NCBI GenBank assembly: GCA_905250885.1
Contig: CAJNOQ010001172.1
Coordinates: 1-34,972 of the forward strand
Direction of reading: 5' to 3'
DNA: 34,972 nucleotides
DNA from: Didymodactylos carnosus
Lineage: Eukaryota > Rotifera > Eurotatoria > Philodinida > Philodinidae
In this document: one piece after another, positions 34,388 through 34,972 of the stretch
How positions within the stretch are numbered: the first letter of the stretch is position 1
Layout: each line of letters begins with the position of its first letter
Position numbers and translations under genes: made by a program
Notes under the pieces: generated by a model
Told to the model about the DNA's origin: nothing
What the model saw: the letters and a program-made list of their open reading frames with translations, nothing else
Database searches by the model: none

Positions 34388-34972
34388 CAAAAGTTTCTTT
34401 ATCATCCATTAACTGGAAATTCATGCCTTGTTATGCTCTGAAAAAAGTGTTGGCTACATTTCAAGACCAACCCGAGATTTTTAGCACATAAAACAGTGGA
34501 GAAATCTTGATATTACGCAATACTACGAAGGCAAAAATCGATTTAGATGAAAGACAGAAGAAAAGAAAAGCAGATTTTCTGGTGCTCTTAGAAAAATACA
34601 TATCACTTTTGATTGGAATATCGCACAGAGCTCAGCAACGGCTCATTTTGAAGAAAAAAATTTTCTCTATCTGAATAAGTATTTTAAAAAGTTTTGGTTG
34701 GTCAACACACGTATAGACGATTTTTGCAAAGTGAATAATGATGAGTTACGCTTACGATCTACAGTTGCCAATGTTAAAAAGTGCATAACTCCAGAAGAAA
34801 AGGTCACAGAGAGCTGAGTGACGTCTCATTCTACAGAGGGCCCTTAACTGTATATTGCTATGACATATTCAACTAACTCGAAAATCGAAAATTTTGATAG
34901 GGCCAGGAGTACTCTGAAACAAATTCAGTTTTCACTTCTGATTCCAGTTAATGGATGATAAAGAAACTTTTG
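34388..34972. mobile_element. Element with perfect 31-bp terminal inverted repeats
   Basis: CAAAAGTTTCTTTATCATCC (34388 on, 31 bp to 34418) is the exact reverse complement of 34942-34972, the last bases of the window. The interior (about 520 bp) has no transposase and no long ORF. Perfect TIRs suggest recent activity. The right TIR may extend past the window, so true ends and target duplication cannot be stated. Confidence 0.75.

Noticed and set aside
1..34972. CRISPR array, tRNA, rRNA or bacterial-type operon
   Set aside because: No regularly spaced direct repeats, no tRNA-like cloverleaf with A/B boxes and no rRNA core noticed on reading; gene structure is eukaryotic. A tRNAscan/Infernal run would be the decisive test.
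1..34972. Telomeric or subtelomeric repeats, expected if the ART/TPR relic marked a subtelomere
   Set aside because: No TGTGGG-type arrays seen; most of the window is conserved single-copy genes.

Overview
The window looks like nuclear DNA of a small invertebrate, most likely a bdelloid rotifer of the AT-rich Rotaria/Adineta type. Four things suggest this. The genes are cut by many tiny GT..AG introns (mostly 52-90 bp). A relic near the left end has the architecture of the ADP-ribosyltransferase plus kinesin-light-chain-type TPR proteins expanded in bdelloids. Splice acceptors lie a few bases upstream of several start codons, as expected for spliced-leader trans-splicing. Short inverted-repeat elements are abundant and no long autonomous transposon is seen. 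Species cannot be fixed from sequence alone.

Layout, left to right. 1-720: broken coding relic, not recognised. 1949-2851 (+): ART/TPR pseudogene with an internal deletion, a stop and frameshifts. 5192-6380 (+): troponin C-like EF-hand protein, 5 exons, 153 aa. 7059-7586 (-): unrecognised basic protein, 175 aa. 9002-10812 (+): multi-exon unrecognised gene that appears to be decaying. 11479-13796 (-): SLC17/sialin-type anion transporter, all 14 exons resolved, 500 aa. 14960-18236 (-): diacylglycerol kinase epsilon, 13 exons. 18896-19790 (-): pseudogene with several nonsense codons. 20982-22367 (-): ERO1 oxidoreductase, intronless, 461 aa. 26272-27560 (+): cornichon, 5 exons, 143 aa. 28014-31250 (+): RMC1 (Mic1/C18orf8), 4 exons, 759 aa. 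33254-33640 (+): single death-effector-domain protein, 128 aa. 34388-34972: element with perfect 31-bp terminal inverted repeats, the right one flush with the window end.

The intact genes are mostly conserved cell-biology genes: oxidative folding (ERO1), ER-to-Golgi cargo export (cornichon), Rab7 activation in endosome/lysosome and autophagy (RMC1), lipid second messenger turnover (DGKE), organic-anion export (SLC17), muscle calcium sensing (troponin C) and probably apoptosis or immune signalling (DED protein). Nothing suggests an operon. Order and orientation look like ordinary eukaryotic gene arrangement.

The accessory signal is a set of small non-autonomous inverted-repeat elements in introns and intergenic gaps. 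They include a 71-bp TTAA-flanked element in a DGKE intron, a 395-bp TA-flanked element in a cornichon intron, a foldback with arms of about 265 bp at 31771-32569, a 129-bp foldback at 22594-22722, and the 31-bp-TIR element at the right edge. A C85 homopolymer next to an N at 23701 is probably an assembly artefact. I did not find a convincing new multi-gene system. The most unusual leads are the nonsense pattern of the 18.9-19.8 kb pseudogene, the unpaired splice acceptors near start codons and the stand-alone DED protein.
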